Below the pieces are notes generated by a model. That model saw only the letters and a program-made list of their open reading frames with translations. It was not told the DNA's origin and ran no database searches. Of a stretch of 58,428 bases of DNA, positions 35,531 through 44,209 are shown one piece after another. The translations under genes and the position numbers were made by a program. How positions within the stretch are numbered: position 1 is the stretch's first letter; every line of letters starts with the position of its first letter. This DNA comes from Methylobacter psychrophilus (GTDB lineage Bacteria > Pseudomonadota > Gammaproteobacteria > Methylococcales > Methylomonadaceae), in assembly GCF_025583945.1 (NCBI RefSeq), contig NZ_JAOEGU010000024.1:1-58428 (forward strand), read 5' to 3'.

Positions 35531-36383
35531 ATGAAAGTATTTTATACTCTTAAGATGGTTGCAGATTCTGAATCGTTCTTACCCAGCTCTTCTAAGCCAA
35601 TATTAGTTGTTGAGTCATGGCTAGCGCATGGCTTCACTATTGATACTGTTGAGCCAAGTCCAGTAACGGCTGAACAGTTATATCGCGCGCACAAGCCGGA
35701 TTATGTGGATGGCGTCTTAACTTACCGCATACCTAATGGCTTTTACAACCGATCCAAAGCAGTTGCAAATTCGCTCATTTACACTAATGGCGCGATGCTG
35801 GATGCCGTAAAGGATGCTATTTTAACGGGCGGCTTTGCTTGTGCTCCCGTATCGGTTTTCATCATGCCTGTTGGGATAAAGGCGGTGGGCCTTCACATTT
35901 AATGGTCTGGTGGTAACCTCTCTTGATTTGCTTACGTTGGGAACTGCCAAAACGGTAGGGATTCTGGATTGTGATAATCACTACGGAAACGGCACTGGCG
36001 ATATTATCAAAAGTCTCGGTAACGAGGATCGTATTACCCATTTCACCACTGGAAAGAGTCACTTTGAGCCGGTTTCTTTCCTGAAAACACTGGCTGACAG
36101 GCTCAGAAATCTATACTCGGCTTGTGATGTTGTGCTTTATCAGGCAGGTGCAGATCTGCATATAAATGATACTCTCGGTGGCTGGATGACCACAGCACAA
36201 TTGCATGAGCGAGACGTTATTGTATTTGAGATTGCTCGCGAGATGAGACTTCCTGTGGCATGGAATTTTGCAGGTGGTTACCAACGTGATGCAAATGGTC
36301 AAATATTGCCAGTCCTGCAGATTCACTACAATACCATGAAGGCTTGTCTTTCTGGACACCAAGATGGCCTTTTCAGCAATTAA
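35531..36383 (+). pseudogene. Histone-deacetylase-family enzyme, frameshifted (left copy)
   Basis: This corresponds to the intact gene at 40070-40900, but is broken. The first frame (35531-35902) matches residues 1-109 and leaves frame just after APVS, where one G is missing (TCGG for TCGGG). A second indel of about two bases follows near 35885, and the rest is read from about 35910, which includes VGILDCDNHYGNGT and AGADLHIND. The metal-binding His-His pair is at the break. The product is therefore non-functional, whereas the other cassette genes of this copy remain open. The RBS AGGACG and the upstream sequence are conserved. Confidence 0.85.
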
Positions 36384-36600
36384 ATAGCATTAACCTATAA
36401 TGCAGGGTTTCAAGTCCAGTGCCACAGATACGCACGCTAAGATTTGATGCAGCCAAAAATAATTGTTAAATCTATCTCATAAATTGATTAATAGACGGAT
36501 TGTCCATTAATACGGTGCAAAACGATTTAGTGGGCTTGGTTTATCGTGTGCGTTGGGATTTTAACCCTCGTTGAGGGCAATTAAAAAGAAGAAAGTGTAT
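36384..36600. other. Short gap after the left cassette
   Basis: No gene is seen between the end of the deacetylase pseudogene and the small ORF at 36601. The sequence is moderately AT-rich. No hairpin with a T-run could be assigned as terminator. Confidence 0.4.
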
Positions 36601-36705
36601 ATGAAAGAATTACTCAATACAGAAAAGACTCAAACAACAGTGGAGGAAATATTACTGACTTCAACTAATACGATAGGGCGAGATTTAAGGAAAAAACATG
36701 AATGA
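36601..36705 (+). CDS. Possible 34-residue ORF overlapping the nuclease gene start
   Basis: ATG at 36601 to TGA at 36703-36705, starting MKELLNTEKTQTTVEE. It overlaps the start of the PD-(D/E)XK gene at 36698 by eight bases and could be a leader peptide or a small antitoxin-like partner. The composition is plausible, but the length gives little support. Confidence 0.35.
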   Translation: MKELLNTEKTQTTVEEILLTSTNTIGRDLRKKHE

Positions 36706-37993
36706 AAAAATGGATGTAGATGAAAGCTTTGATGATCTATCAATCGACCAAATAAGAAATGAAATCATTAAATTTAAAAATGATATAGGTTCACAGCGCC
36801 TAGATAATTATTACAGTACAAAATCATATAGTGAAATCCTTGGCGTCAGTAGAAGGGAATTAAGTCACAGCAACTTCATTGCATGGCTACTTAATGATCA
36901 AGAAAGCCATGATTTATCATCTTATCCAATAAAAAAATTTCTCGAAATATTAGTTATTTCGAGTAAAAACAGTCAATCACAGAAACATAAAGAGCTTTTT
37001 GACGCTATTATTACAGGTGATTTATCCATTAATAGTCTGAAGATATTTACAGAGATGTCAATAAAGGATGTTGGTAGAATTGATATATTTATTGAGTTAA
37101 ATATTTCTTTCTCTGGCAAGCAACAAAAGTTAAGAATCATCGTAGAAAATAAAGTCACATCCAAAGAACATAGCGATCAAACAGTAAGATATTTTGATTA
37201 TTTTGAAAGCTTAGAAGATAAGACGTGGAACAATCTATATATTTATTTAACTCCACTATCAGGTATTGAGCTTAGTGAGCTTTCAGAGCCTGAATGTTTA
37301 TGTAAAGAGTATATTCAAACAAATTATCAAAATTTAGTTGATTATCTGCTTGAGCCGATTCTTAATAAAAACATTTCCCGAAAAACAGAAAATATTATAA
37401 AAGAATATTTACAAGCTCTAAGTCAACCAACACAAAACAATGAAGATGAAGAACATCGACAAGGGTTAATCATGGCAATAGGGAATGAAGAAAGAGATTT
37501 ATTAACTAAGTTTTGGGATAAAAATCAAAAATTAATTTTATCTGCACTTTATGCAATAAGCTCAGATCCAGATCAAGAGAAAGATATAAGGGACAATATA
37601 AGTTCCGCCTTAAAAAGTATTTCTAGTAACCAAAAAGATAGAAGCCTGCTTTCAATTTTCTATAATGGTGAATTACAGGTGGATAAAATAAAAAAATCCG
37701 ATCTTGGATATAGCACTGTGCATCTACTTGATGAGAAAAACCTAATTGATCAAGAAATGTTTTCTTTTCTAAGCAATGATAGAAGTTGTTCATTTCAGTT
37801 ATTGAAACTAAAAGAGGAAATGACGCAAACAGAAATAAGGTACAGTAAATACAGGCCAAATACAGAACCAGAATTAATTTTTGATAACAAAGGATACTAC
37901 GTTGCTAGAAATTGGGGGGTAGGTAATATTCAGAATTTTATTAAAAAAGTTACAAAAAAAATTCCTCTTCTTAGCTATGAAGTACATGAATAA
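36698..37993 (+). CDS. PD-(D/E)XK nuclease superfamily protein
   Basis: This 431-residue protein fits the PDDEXK_4 group. The N-terminus has SYSEILGVSRRELSHSNFIAWLL, the usual lead-in. The catalytic core is DVGRIDIFIEL (Asp in RIDIF) followed after a spacer by RIIVENKVTSKEHSDQT (ENK, then Gln), the Glu-x-Lys motif and the following QT...YFDYF. The remaining ~200 residues are helical and of unknown fold. AAGGA stands eight bases before the ATG. Such proteins are frequent in defence islands and act as DNA nucleases, but the substrate here is unknown. It lies between the two arms of the inverted duplication, on the plus strand, with no partner except possibly the small ORF that overlaps its start. 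Confidence 0.75.
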   Translation: MNEKMDVDESFDDLSIDQIRNEIIKFKNDIGSQRLDNYYSTKSYSEILGVSRRELSHSNFIAWLLNDQESHDLSSYPIKKFLEILVISSKNSQSQKHKELFDAIITGDLSINSLKIFTEMSIKDVGRIDIFIELNISFSGKQQKLRIIVENKVTSKEHSDQTVRYFDYFESLEDKTWNNLYIYLTPLSGIELSELSEPECLCKEYIQTNYQNLVDYLLEPILNKNISRKTENIIKEYLQALSQPTQNNEDEEHRQGLIMAIGNEERDLLTKFWDKNQKLILSALYAISSDPDQEKDIRDNISSALKSISSNQKDRSLLSIFYNGELQVDKIKKSDLGYSTVHLLDEKNLIDQEMFSFLSNDRSCSFQLLKLKEEMTQTEIRYSKYRPNTEPELIFDNKGYYVARNWGVGNIQNFIKKVTKKIPLLSYEVHE

Positions 37994-38546
37994 ATTTTTT
38001 ATTATACCATTTTATTAACGGGTAGCCGCGTAGGGCAGGCATCGCGCAACATTTTTCATGTCAGAGGAAAAACCTAATAGGCTACCGACAGAAAACAATA
38101 ATAGATTGTGGTGAAAATAAAACCGTTTTATGACTGCGGTTTTAAGTGCGCGATTCGCACCCACACTAAAGTGGGCTTCATTGTCCATACAATATTTAAG
38201 CCAAATTAAGAGGGCATCAATTCCGTTACAGCAGATTGGCGCTGTCCCATTTATTCTTTTTTTAAATATCGAAACAACTTGAAACTGCGTATATATGTAT
38301 AAGGATTAAGGTGTTGTTTCAAGTTGTTGTGTAAGGTACTTTTAATTTGAGACATGGCTACTTTTGAACGGCATTTTTGGGTACTAATCGATATTTAAAA
38401 TCAGTAATGTTGAATTTCTCTACTAAAGTGGCTGTGGTAACTTTTGGGTAACTCTATACAGATCAAAGAGGATTAATACAGATAGCAACGGTAAATCCTG
38501 GTTATTTTATTGTATATAAATCAACTGGTTAAAATTAACGACACCA
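37994..38546. other. Gene-free stretch before the tRNA-Lys remnant
   Basis: It holds an inverted repeat (38273-38328), short palindromes such as GGGTAGCC ... GGCTACC, and no coding frame. Two related 3' tRNA fragments are in this part of the window, and this stretch precedes the first. Confidence 0.45.
38273..38328. repeat. Inverted repeat with 13-bp perfect arms
   Basis: AACAACTTGAAAC (38273-38285) is repeated inverted as GTTTCAAGTTGTT (38316-38328) with a 30-base loop. There is no T-run. It could be a cruciform or a dimer-binding site. Confidence 0.6.
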
Positions 38547-38591
38547 CTTTTAATGCGATGGTCGCGCGTTCGAATCGCGCACGACCCACCA
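38547..38591 (+). other. tRNA-Lys(UUU) 3'-end fragment (possible att site)
   Basis: The 45 bases run from the anticodon loop (CTTTTAAT) through a perfect T-arm (GCGCG TTCGAAT CGCGC) to the acceptor strand ACGACCC and ACCA. This matches bacterial tRNA-Lys(UUU), whose 5' end would be GGGTCGT. No such 5' half is present upstream, and the anticodon stem is damaged (AATGCG where CCG is expected), so it is not a functional tRNA. A tRNA 3' end is the typical att site of tRNA-targeting integrases. A second, more altered copy is at 44148-44191 in the same orientation. Confidence 0.8.
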
Positions 38592-38609
38592 CCAAAGATA
38601 AAATAAATC

Positions 38610-38640
38610 AAGCACTTACGATTAGTCGAAGTGCTTTTTT
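38610..38640 (+). terminator. Intrinsic terminator after the tRNA-Lys fragment
   Basis: AAGCACTT (38610-38617) pairs with AAGTGCTT (38629-38636), followed by TTTTTT. The stem continues into a T-run, the usual form of a tRNA terminator. The same layout, with base changes, follows the second tRNA fragment. Confidence 0.8.
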
Positions 38641-38702
38641 TATGTCTGAAATTTCCCATGGCTGCATAGGCCAAATAAATGGCCTTATGAGTAGTCCCTA
38701 CC

Positions 38703-38816
38703 TATAGATTTTCAGATAAATAATTTCTATGTATACAGATAACATTCCTTGAAAGGATGGTATCTGTATAAGCCTTAAATAAGGCATAGTGGAGATTTAA
38801 TTTTTGAAAGTCTATA
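38703..38816. mobile_element. MITE of the TATAGATTTTCAGAT family
   Basis: The left end TATAGATTTTCAGATAAATA and the right end ending TTTTTGAAAGTCTATA are inverted repeats like the ends of the IS630 element. The middle holds a hairpin (CAGATAACATTCCTTGAAAG / GATGGTATCTG). Insertion is at TA. Size is 114 bp. Confidence 0.85.
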
Positions 38817-38845
38817 ACAAGCGTAAAGTTAGAAAAGATCGGGCT

Positions 38846-39855
38846 TTAATTGTCTAAAGCGGCTTCATCCAAAGCAAGGTCCATATCAGGTAAAATGAGC
38901 GTCGCTTCGCTGAAACTGGCAGTAGAATCGCCGGCCATCCTTTCCATATCCCATTCCGCATAGGTTTTATTAGAGGGCAGTTTCCAGGCAGTGGGGCCAG
39001 CTTTTGCCGTTCCACAGATTATAGACGCAGCAATCGAGGGTGATTTGACTGAACAATCTTTTGAAAAAACCAACCCCCGGAATTTTCGATTAAAATTCCA
39101 TCCGCTATAAGTTGATTGCGGTACTTTTTAGCGCTTTCCGGAATCTTAGGCGCAGCTTGGAGCTTGGCTATAGAATTTTCTTTAATGATCCAATTTCCTG
39201 TCGTACCAGAAACAATTGCTTTAGCCGAAAATCCTCCTCCTGAAAAAGAAAATTCCGGGCTGTCCAGATTTTCAGTGCTGCCGGGCTGAACAGAATCGGT
39301 CTGTGTTGCCAAATGATGACCCGTGACCGGCTTAAACAGATCCCAACCCAATGTTCCTGTAATCGTTTTTGATTGCTCTATAAATTTATTCATTGCTGCC
39401 GCATCAGGACGAGGTAACTTTCCTGCTTCTGTTGGCTGCTGGTCGTTAATTAATTTCCATCGATTATTTTCACTGGCGGCTTTGATTAATATCGCTTCAA
39501 CATACCGGGCATGGGATTTGGTTAAATTCTCATCTTTACTCACTAACGCAATAGTGTCAGTCCAGAATTCTAGTTTTTGTCTATGATTGCTGTTATGAAT
39601 ATATAAACGCCTAGCAACATCATCCGATTCCCCAATGTAGACAATGTTGCTATCAGGATCATCTGGGTTCGTGCCTAACAATAGATAGACTCCTGGGCGG
39701 CTTATCTCTTTAAACTCATCTTTTACACGAGCTAACTGGCTACGTCGAAAGGCGATGGCCTGAATGGTTGACATGTCTATTTCAGCCGTCCGAACTCCAT
39801 CTGGGTCGCCATCAAGTAGAAATATTTTGATTGATCTTGCTTTATTATTGGCCAT
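38846..39855 (-). pseudogene. GIY-YIG nuclease/DUF4357 protein, single frameshift
   Basis: The main frame (39855 down to 39019) has a GIY-YIG domain (RPGVYLLLGTN; NIVYIGESDDVARRLYIH; the GVY and VYIGES motifs, ~52-85), a linker, and the DUF4357 domain (FSFSGGGFSAKAIV, AKKYRNQLIADGIL). It leaves frame near 39062 in a run of six A (plus strand) and ends as QKIVQSNHPRLLRL. In the neighbouring frame DUF4357 continues exactly as expected: FSKDCSVKSPSIAASII... TEWD-like ...AEWDM, ending at 38846. One base missing from the homopolymer explains the break. It is either a mutation or a sequencing error; if the latter, the gene is intact at ~335 residues. Proteins of this type are standalone nucleases of unknown target, often on mobile elements. 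Confidence 0.75.
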
Positions 39856-40069
39856 TGTTTTTTTAATATTGTCAGGTAGGTAATTTAAAAATTTTATTGT
39901 CGCTGGCTGGTCTCAAAAGTTAAACCAGAGAAAGCAATTAATCTGCTAATAGAATTTACACCAGTTATTTATTCATTCCGAAAAGAATGTGAAAGAAATC
40001 AATAAGATATTCTCTGCCTCTTTCCATTGTAACCGATGGATATTGCAATTAATTATTGCAATGGCTTTA

Positions 40070-40900
40070 TTAATGCCCAAAAAGACAAACTCTCATGGTA
40101 TTGTCGTGGATATCGAGAACAGGACGAATGGTTCCCTGCTTATCGCGCTGATAGCCTCCAGCGAGATTCCAGGCAACCGGCAAGCCCATATCTTTTGCTG
40201 TTTCAAAAACAACCTGATCACGTAACCTTAACTGTTCAGTGGTTAGCCAACCTCCCAGCGGATCGTTAATCTGTGGATCGGCACCCGCCTGATAAAGTAA
40301 AATCTCACAATCAGCAAATGACCAGACCAATTCAGGTAATTTAATAAAAAAATCAGCTGGCATAATGCTTCGCTTACCAACGGTATGATGATGTACTAAA
40401 TCCCGAATACCGAGCTCATCAATAATATCATCGGTGCCATTGCCATAATGTTGGTCACAATCCAGAATGCCAACCTTTTTGGCCAGACCGTCATCAAGCA
40501 AGGATAATGCGGTAACCATCAGGCCATTGAAGGTGCAATATCCGCCGCTCTGATTCCAACAAGCATGATGAAAACCCGATACGGGAGCACAAGCAACATC
40601 GCCTGTTAAAATAGCAGATTTGGCGGCATCAAGCATTGCACCACTGGTGTAAATCAATGACTTTGCCACGGCTTTGGAATGATTGTAAAAGCCGTTAGCT
40701 ATTCGGCAGGTTAAGACGCCATCGACATAATTCGGCTTGTGCGCACGATATAGCTGTTCAAGAGTTACCGGGCTTGGTTCACTAATATCAATAGTGAAGC
40801 CATGCGCCAGCCATGACTCAACAACTAACGTTGGTTTGGAAGCGCTGGGTGAGAATGATTCAGAGTCGGCAACCATTTTTGGCGTATAAAATACTTTCAT
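40070..40900 (-). CDS. Histone-deacetylase-family amidohydrolase (right copy, intact)
   Basis: This is a 276-residue zinc-dependent enzyme of the HDAC/AcuC/acetylpolyamine amidohydrolase superfamily. The signature is complete: GFHHA (H111-H112), metal site DCDQHYGNGT (D149, H151), third ligand AGAD (D208) followed by PQINDPLGG, and the final GGY (248-250). It is short for the superfamily (usually 300-370 residues). The start at 40900 is preceded by AGGACG. The substrate is unknown: bacterial members deacetylate polyamines, acetoin-related compounds, or proteins. The gene is last in the cassette after the Cys-rich gene, Nudix gene and WYL regulator. A deacetylase beside a Nudix domain suggests processing of an acetylated nucleotide-derived metabolite such as O-acetyl-ADP-ribose; this is speculation. 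Confidence 0.85.
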   Translation of the reverse strand: MKVFYTPKMVADSESFSPSASKPTLVVESWLAHGFTIDISEPSPVTLEQLYRAHKPNYVDGVLTCRIANGFYNHSKAVAKSLIYTSGAMLDAAKSAILTGDVACAPVSGFHHACWNQSGGYCTFNGLMVTALSLLDDGLAKKVGILDCDQHYGNGTDDIIDELGIRDLVHHHTVGKRSIMPADFFIKLPELVWSFADCEILLYQAGADPQINDPLGGWLTTEQLRLRDQVVFETAKDMGLPVAWNLAGGYQRDKQGTIRPVLDIHDNTMRVCLFGH

Positions 40901-40952
40901 AACAACGTCCTGTTAATAAAAAATTAAGACAAAGGATGAGTAATCGCATGGG

Positions 40953-41192
40953 TTACCGCGCCTTATTCTCAACTTTCGATCGGCATAGTCGGCGCTCGGT
41001 AGGGTTTGTTACACCATCGCATAGCGTGGGCTGCTGATGTAATAGTGCCCGACATTCGGTGCGCAAAGCACTGTCCTGAATACTGTAACAGTGAGCGACC
41101 TCCTGATGTTCAAGTGCACGGCAGTAGGCAAGTTGATCAGCCGGCAGGTGGTAACAGTTGGCCGCAGCTACAGCGGCTAAAAGCAGATTCAT
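40953..41192 (-). CDS. 79-residue Cys-rich protein (right copy)
   Basis: Nearly the same as the left copy: MNLLLAAVAAANCYHL at the start and six conserved cysteines (CYHL, YCRALEH, HCYS, ECRALL, LCDG, LCRS). It overlaps the end of the Nudix gene by four bases (stop at 41189, ATG at 41192), so the two are translationally coupled. Conservation of both length and cysteines in two diverged copies argues that it is expressed. Function unknown; it may be secreted if the hydrophobic start is a signal. Confidence 0.72.
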   Translation of the reverse strand: MNLLLAAVAAANCYHLPADQLAYCRALEHQEVAHCYSIQDSALRTECRALLHQQPTLCDGVTNPTERRLCRSKVENKAR

Positions 41193-42601
41193 AGCTCTTG
41201 CCGTTGAATTTTCTGATTTTTATACAGAATTTCCAACCATCTTTCTCTGTCTCTATCACTGCAGTAAGAGTCCTCTGGGAATACCGAAGCGTTTTTGCAG
41301 TGCTGTTCATAGCGCTCTCTGAACCAATGTATAAACGACGGATTGATTTCCGTCGGGTAAGCGTTCATCCACCAGGGAGGTAGTGCTTCATCCAGTTCCG
41401 GAACGGGCTCCGAGCGGTAAGGAATCCAGATATCAATGTCGTCATCATCCATGGAAGAGCCTTCGCGCCAAAATGCCCAGGTATTATCGGTTTGGCGGCC
41501 ATAAATAGTTGCTCCGCCGCCTTCACCACCTATAGAGGCTATCAAAATTTTGTCGTTATTCCTGTTCACTCCAAGATTAAGTTTGTTCATCACCTGAATC
41601 ACCGCATGATCATTGGCATGGTTGAGTACCTTCAACAGTTGCAGTTTTGGCACCAGCAGTACTGCTTGTGATTCCCAATCCATTTGGGTAGGCAAGCCAC
41701 CAAGCCGACGTGCCGTGTAGTATCGGGTGATCGTCATTGTGCGTTCAAAGTCGCCGATCAGTCCCGTGATTTCGACCTGCAATCCGGCTTCTTCAAAAGC
41801 CTCTTTGATTGCTGTTGACTGAGGATTCATGCCCGGTTCCAGGCGACCTTTGGGAAAAGTGGTCTTGTAACCACCAAAAGCATTGGTTGGAGCCACCAGC
41901 CAAAAGCGACCATCAGGTTCCATAATTACAACCCCTGCTGCCAGTTTTTTACCTTGTTTTGGCACTAAGACGGGTTCATCCATAACCAGTTGCCCATCAA
42001 CGTGTACCCAGCCTGCGAGAGTTGTGGGCGCTGACTGCCAAGCCTGAAAGTCAATGCCATTTAAGATCGCTGGTGCTTGGCCATTGGGTAACATCACGGC
42101 AGCGCTGCACGGATCAGCAAACGCCGACATGGGTTGGGGTGTTGTGGGATGATAGATGGATACCCATTTGCCTTGATCGTTAAGTCGGGGATGACAAACA
42201 CCGGGGTCATCAACAAGCTCACCCTTGTCATTAAGGCGAGTGCCGGGGTGTAGTGATTTATGGTAGACTTTTTGCATTATCTCGGGGTAATCGCTTAGTT
42301 GGGGAATGGCAGATTCCACTGGCATCGGTGTATCGCCTCCGCCAATCACCTGTAGTTGCGGCGTATTGTCCTCAGCCATGGCAGCCATATCCTCGAATAT
42401 CGCTTCGACAATAAATTGGGCCGCACCCCAGTCTTCGGCGTAATCAGGATCATCGGCGCTACCGCCAGTAAAGGCATCATAGAGACCGTTTCTCTGGCGC
42501 ACAACAATGATAACCCCTTCATAATCTGCTTTATCATGGTAAGAAATGAAGGAAGAAACAGCCGCTAATACAGTAGAAATTTTACGCGAATGATGTGACA
42601 T
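41189..42601 (-). CDS. Nudix-fold protein with flanking unknown domains (right copy)
   Basis: This is a 470-residue homologue of the left-copy protein. The Nudix region reads FPKGRLEPGM then IKEAFEEAGLQ, with the same Met and Lys substitutions in the Nudix box as the left copy. The N-terminal third differs most from the left copy (for instance YEGVIIVVRQRNGLY against YEGVFIIARQRNDLY), while the C-terminal part is nearly the same (SIGGEGGGATIYGRQ, FWREGSSM). The domain order unknown-Nudix-unknown is conserved, so all three parts are probably needed. It is 145 bases downstream of the WYL gene on the minus strand. The last residues (IQRQEL) extend a little beyond the left copy. Confidence 0.82.
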   Translation of the reverse strand: MSHHSRKISTVLAAVSSFISYHDKADYEGVIIVVRQRNGLYDAFTGGSADDPDYAEDWGAAQFIVEAIFEDMAAMAEDNTPQLQVIGGGDTPMPVESAIPQLSDYPEIMQKVYHKSLHPGTRLNDKGELVDDPGVCHPRLNDQGKWVSIYHPTTPQPMSAFADPCSAAVMLPNGQAPAILNGIDFQAWQSAPTTLAGWVHVDGQLVMDEPVLVPKQGKKLAAGVVIMEPDGRFWLVAPTNAFGGYKTTFPKGRLEPGMNPQSTAIKEAFEEAGLQVEITGLIGDFERTMTITRYYTARRLGGLPTQMDWESQAVLLVPKLQLLKVLNHANDHAVIQVMNKLNLGVNRNNDKILIASIGGEGGGATIYGRQTDNTWAFWREGSSMDDDDIDIWIPYRSEPVPELDEALPPWWMNAYPTEINPSFIHWFRERYEQHCKNASVFPEDSYCSDRDRERWLEILYKNQKIQRQEL

Positions 42602-42746
42602 TTGTGTTGAGCACCTTATGAGTTAACGCTGATAAAAACCGTTCGATGGGTTTACTGCGGCTGTTCGACCGCAATAGAAATGAGTGTAGCGTGCATTAGG
42701 CTCAAATAGTGCGCCTTTTGAAAAAAGATAAGTTTTTTCCGGTTTA

Positions 42747-43724
42747 TTATTTTGCTGCCGGGTATAACTTCGTCATGCCTTGAATAACCTCACAGATCGT
42801 TTGTCGTAGCGCTGGGGGGGCAAGTACCTCAACATGCAGTCCGTGCCGCAAAATATCCATGAGCAATTCAGTCGGCTCGGCATAAGGTACTTCCAGAATA
42901 TAGTAGCCTTCCGTATCGTACTGTCCAATCTGGTCTGGATGCCACGATTCATCAGCTACCCAACGTGCCGCTGCCGGTGAAAAACGCAGACGGGCGCTAT
43001 GCGCTTCGGAACCTGAATAAATACCATAACTACTGGCAAATTCTGCTGCCATGTCGGCATCAGAAACCTCATGAGCCGGTTCAGCAAGTAGCTCAATGGT
43101 TTCTAATGCATCTACCGAGAAGCGTCGTAATGCCTGCCGTTGATGACACCAGGCATCCAGGTACCAATTATTGCGATAAAAGACCAGTCGCTGCGGCGAA
43201 AGTATGCGATCAGTGTAATGGTTCTGTTCTCGGGAGTAATGACGAACATTGAGTTGTTGTCGAGCCAAGGTGGCACGTGATACCAGACCAAAATAAGTTG
43301 GATTTTTAAGGCGTTTACCAATGCTGGTGAGTTGTATGCGTTCGATCACTTGAGATGACTCAACCGTATTTTGCGCCAAAATGCTGTTTAAACGAGAGAG
43401 CAAGGGGGCAACATGCGGAGCCAGTAAGCCGGGCTCCAGTTCGGACAACAAGCGATGCATAGTCAATAGTGCATAGGTCTCATCAGCATTGAACCATAGC
43501 CCCGGTAACTCATAGGCTGGGCCGACATTGGCTGTATCGAAGCGGTAACCCCCAGCCGAGTAATCAAAGATGATGGGTGCATTGAATCGATCCTTCAGGT
43601 AAGCAAGATCACGTTTTAAGGTCGCCCAGGAAATGCCCAGGTCATCCAACAATGCTTGGCGGGTTAGCAACTTGTGGGAAGTCAGTAGCTGGTCAATACG
43701 ATAAAAGCGTTCGGTACGGTTCAT
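42747..43724 (-). CDS. WYL-domain transcriptional regulator (right copy)
   Basis: This 325-residue regulator is nearly the same as the left copy. It has an N-terminal helix-turn-helix (RIDQLLTSHKLLTRQALLDD; SWATLKRDLAYLKDRF), the WYL domain with FYRNNWYLDAWCHQR, and the same C-terminal extension (LMDILRHGLHVEV). The start at 43724 (MNRTERF) is chosen over the in-frame ATG at 43769 because conservation with the left copy starts here. With two such regulators, each may act on both cassettes. The left and right copies differ at a few positions in the HTH only (Ser/His in LTSSK/LTSHK), so cross-regulation is plausible. Confidence 0.88.
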   Translation of the reverse strand: MNRTERFYRIDQLLTSHKLLTRQALLDDLGISWATLKRDLAYLKDRFNAPIIFDYSAGGYRFDTANVGPAYELPGLWFNADETYALLTMHRLLSELEPGLLAPHVAPLLSRLNSILAQNTVESSQVIERIQLTSIGKRLKNPTYFGLVSRATLARQQLNVRHYSREQNHYTDRILSPQRLVFYRNNWYLDAWCHQRQALRRFSVDALETIELLAEPAHEVSDADMAAEFASSYGIYSGSEAHSARLRFSPAAARWVADESWHPDQIGQYDTEGYYILEVPYAEPTELLMDILRHGLHVEVLAPPALRQTICEVIQGMTKLYPAAK

Positions 43725-43775
43725 AGTGAGTTTTTTCGTAGAATGTCGATTGATATTTTCCAATCCCATTACCAG

Positions 43776-44147
43776 TTGTTATCGGCATTGAGATTGCTTA
43801 CGTAGAGTTCTACCGGTTTCCCATTACATTGTAAAGAAGGCGGCCCCGGAATATTTCATATTAATGGGCGTGATTAGATCCTGACAACATTCTTGAAATT
43901 ATTATAAGCAATAGTCTGTGTGAGTTTTTTTAAGGCTGTTGAAATATCGGTAAGAAGTGTTTAGGCAATGTCTTGATCCCACGTTAAATCAAAGCTAAAC
44001 ATCGCATTTTGGTGTACAAATAATGCGCATCGCCAAAAAACAATCAAATACTTAGAACGATGCACAACTACTTGGAGCTACTTTTTATGTGTGCTATCCT
44101 GTTAATTATAGGAAGATAAAAGGAGTTTAAAGTAGTAGGTTGGGGAA
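43776..44147. other. Gap between the right cassette and the second tRNA remnant
   Basis: No coding frame was found. The sequence is intermediate in GC and lies just outside the inverted duplication. Nothing in it could be assigned as a promoter with confidence. Confidence 0.4.
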
Positions 44148-44191
44148 TTTTAATGCGATGGTTGCGCATTCGAATCGCGCACGATCAACCA
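44148..44191 (+). other. Second tRNA-Lys 3'-end fragment (possible att site)
   Basis: TTTTAATGCGATGGTTGCGC followed by ATTCGAATCGCGCACGATC and AACCA. It differs from the first fragment at several positions, including one that breaks a T-stem pair (GCGCA against CGCGC) and one in the acceptor strand (GATC for GACC). It also shares the AATGCGATGG change seen in the first fragment, so both derive from the same altered copy. Direct repeat with 38547-38591. Confidence 0.75.
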
Positions 44192-44209
44192 TCAAATAAT
44201 AAATAAAAA

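Larger units (their letters stand above)
32660..36383 (+). repeat. Left arm of a 3.7-kb inverted duplication
   Basis: The gene order WYL regulator, Nudix-like protein, 79-residue Cys-rich protein, HDAC-family enzyme is found here on the plus strand and again in reverse at 40070-43775. Encoded proteins match almost residue for residue along their full lengths. Intergenic regions are also related: compare GCGCACTATTTGAGCCT before the Nudix gene, and AACAGGACGTTGTT before the deacetylase gene. This is the more degraded arm. Confidence 0.9.
40070..43775 (-). repeat. Right arm of the 3.7-kb inverted duplication
   Basis: It carries the same four genes as 32660-36383 in reverse orientation, with all reading frames open. 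The arms have diverged at many silent and some coding positions, which indicates an old duplication or separate arrival of two related cassettes rather than a recent event. The Nudix proteins differ more in their N-terminal ~120 residues than in the rest. Confidence 0.9.

Noticed and set aside
38505-38591. Complete functional tRNA-Lys
   Set aside because: The upstream sequence lacks a GGGTCGT acceptor strand and a proper D-arm, and the anticodon stem does not pair.
38510-38707. 65-residue plus-strand ORF over the tRNA-Lys fragment
   Set aside because: It reads through the tRNA 3' end and its terminator; the structure-based explanation is stronger.
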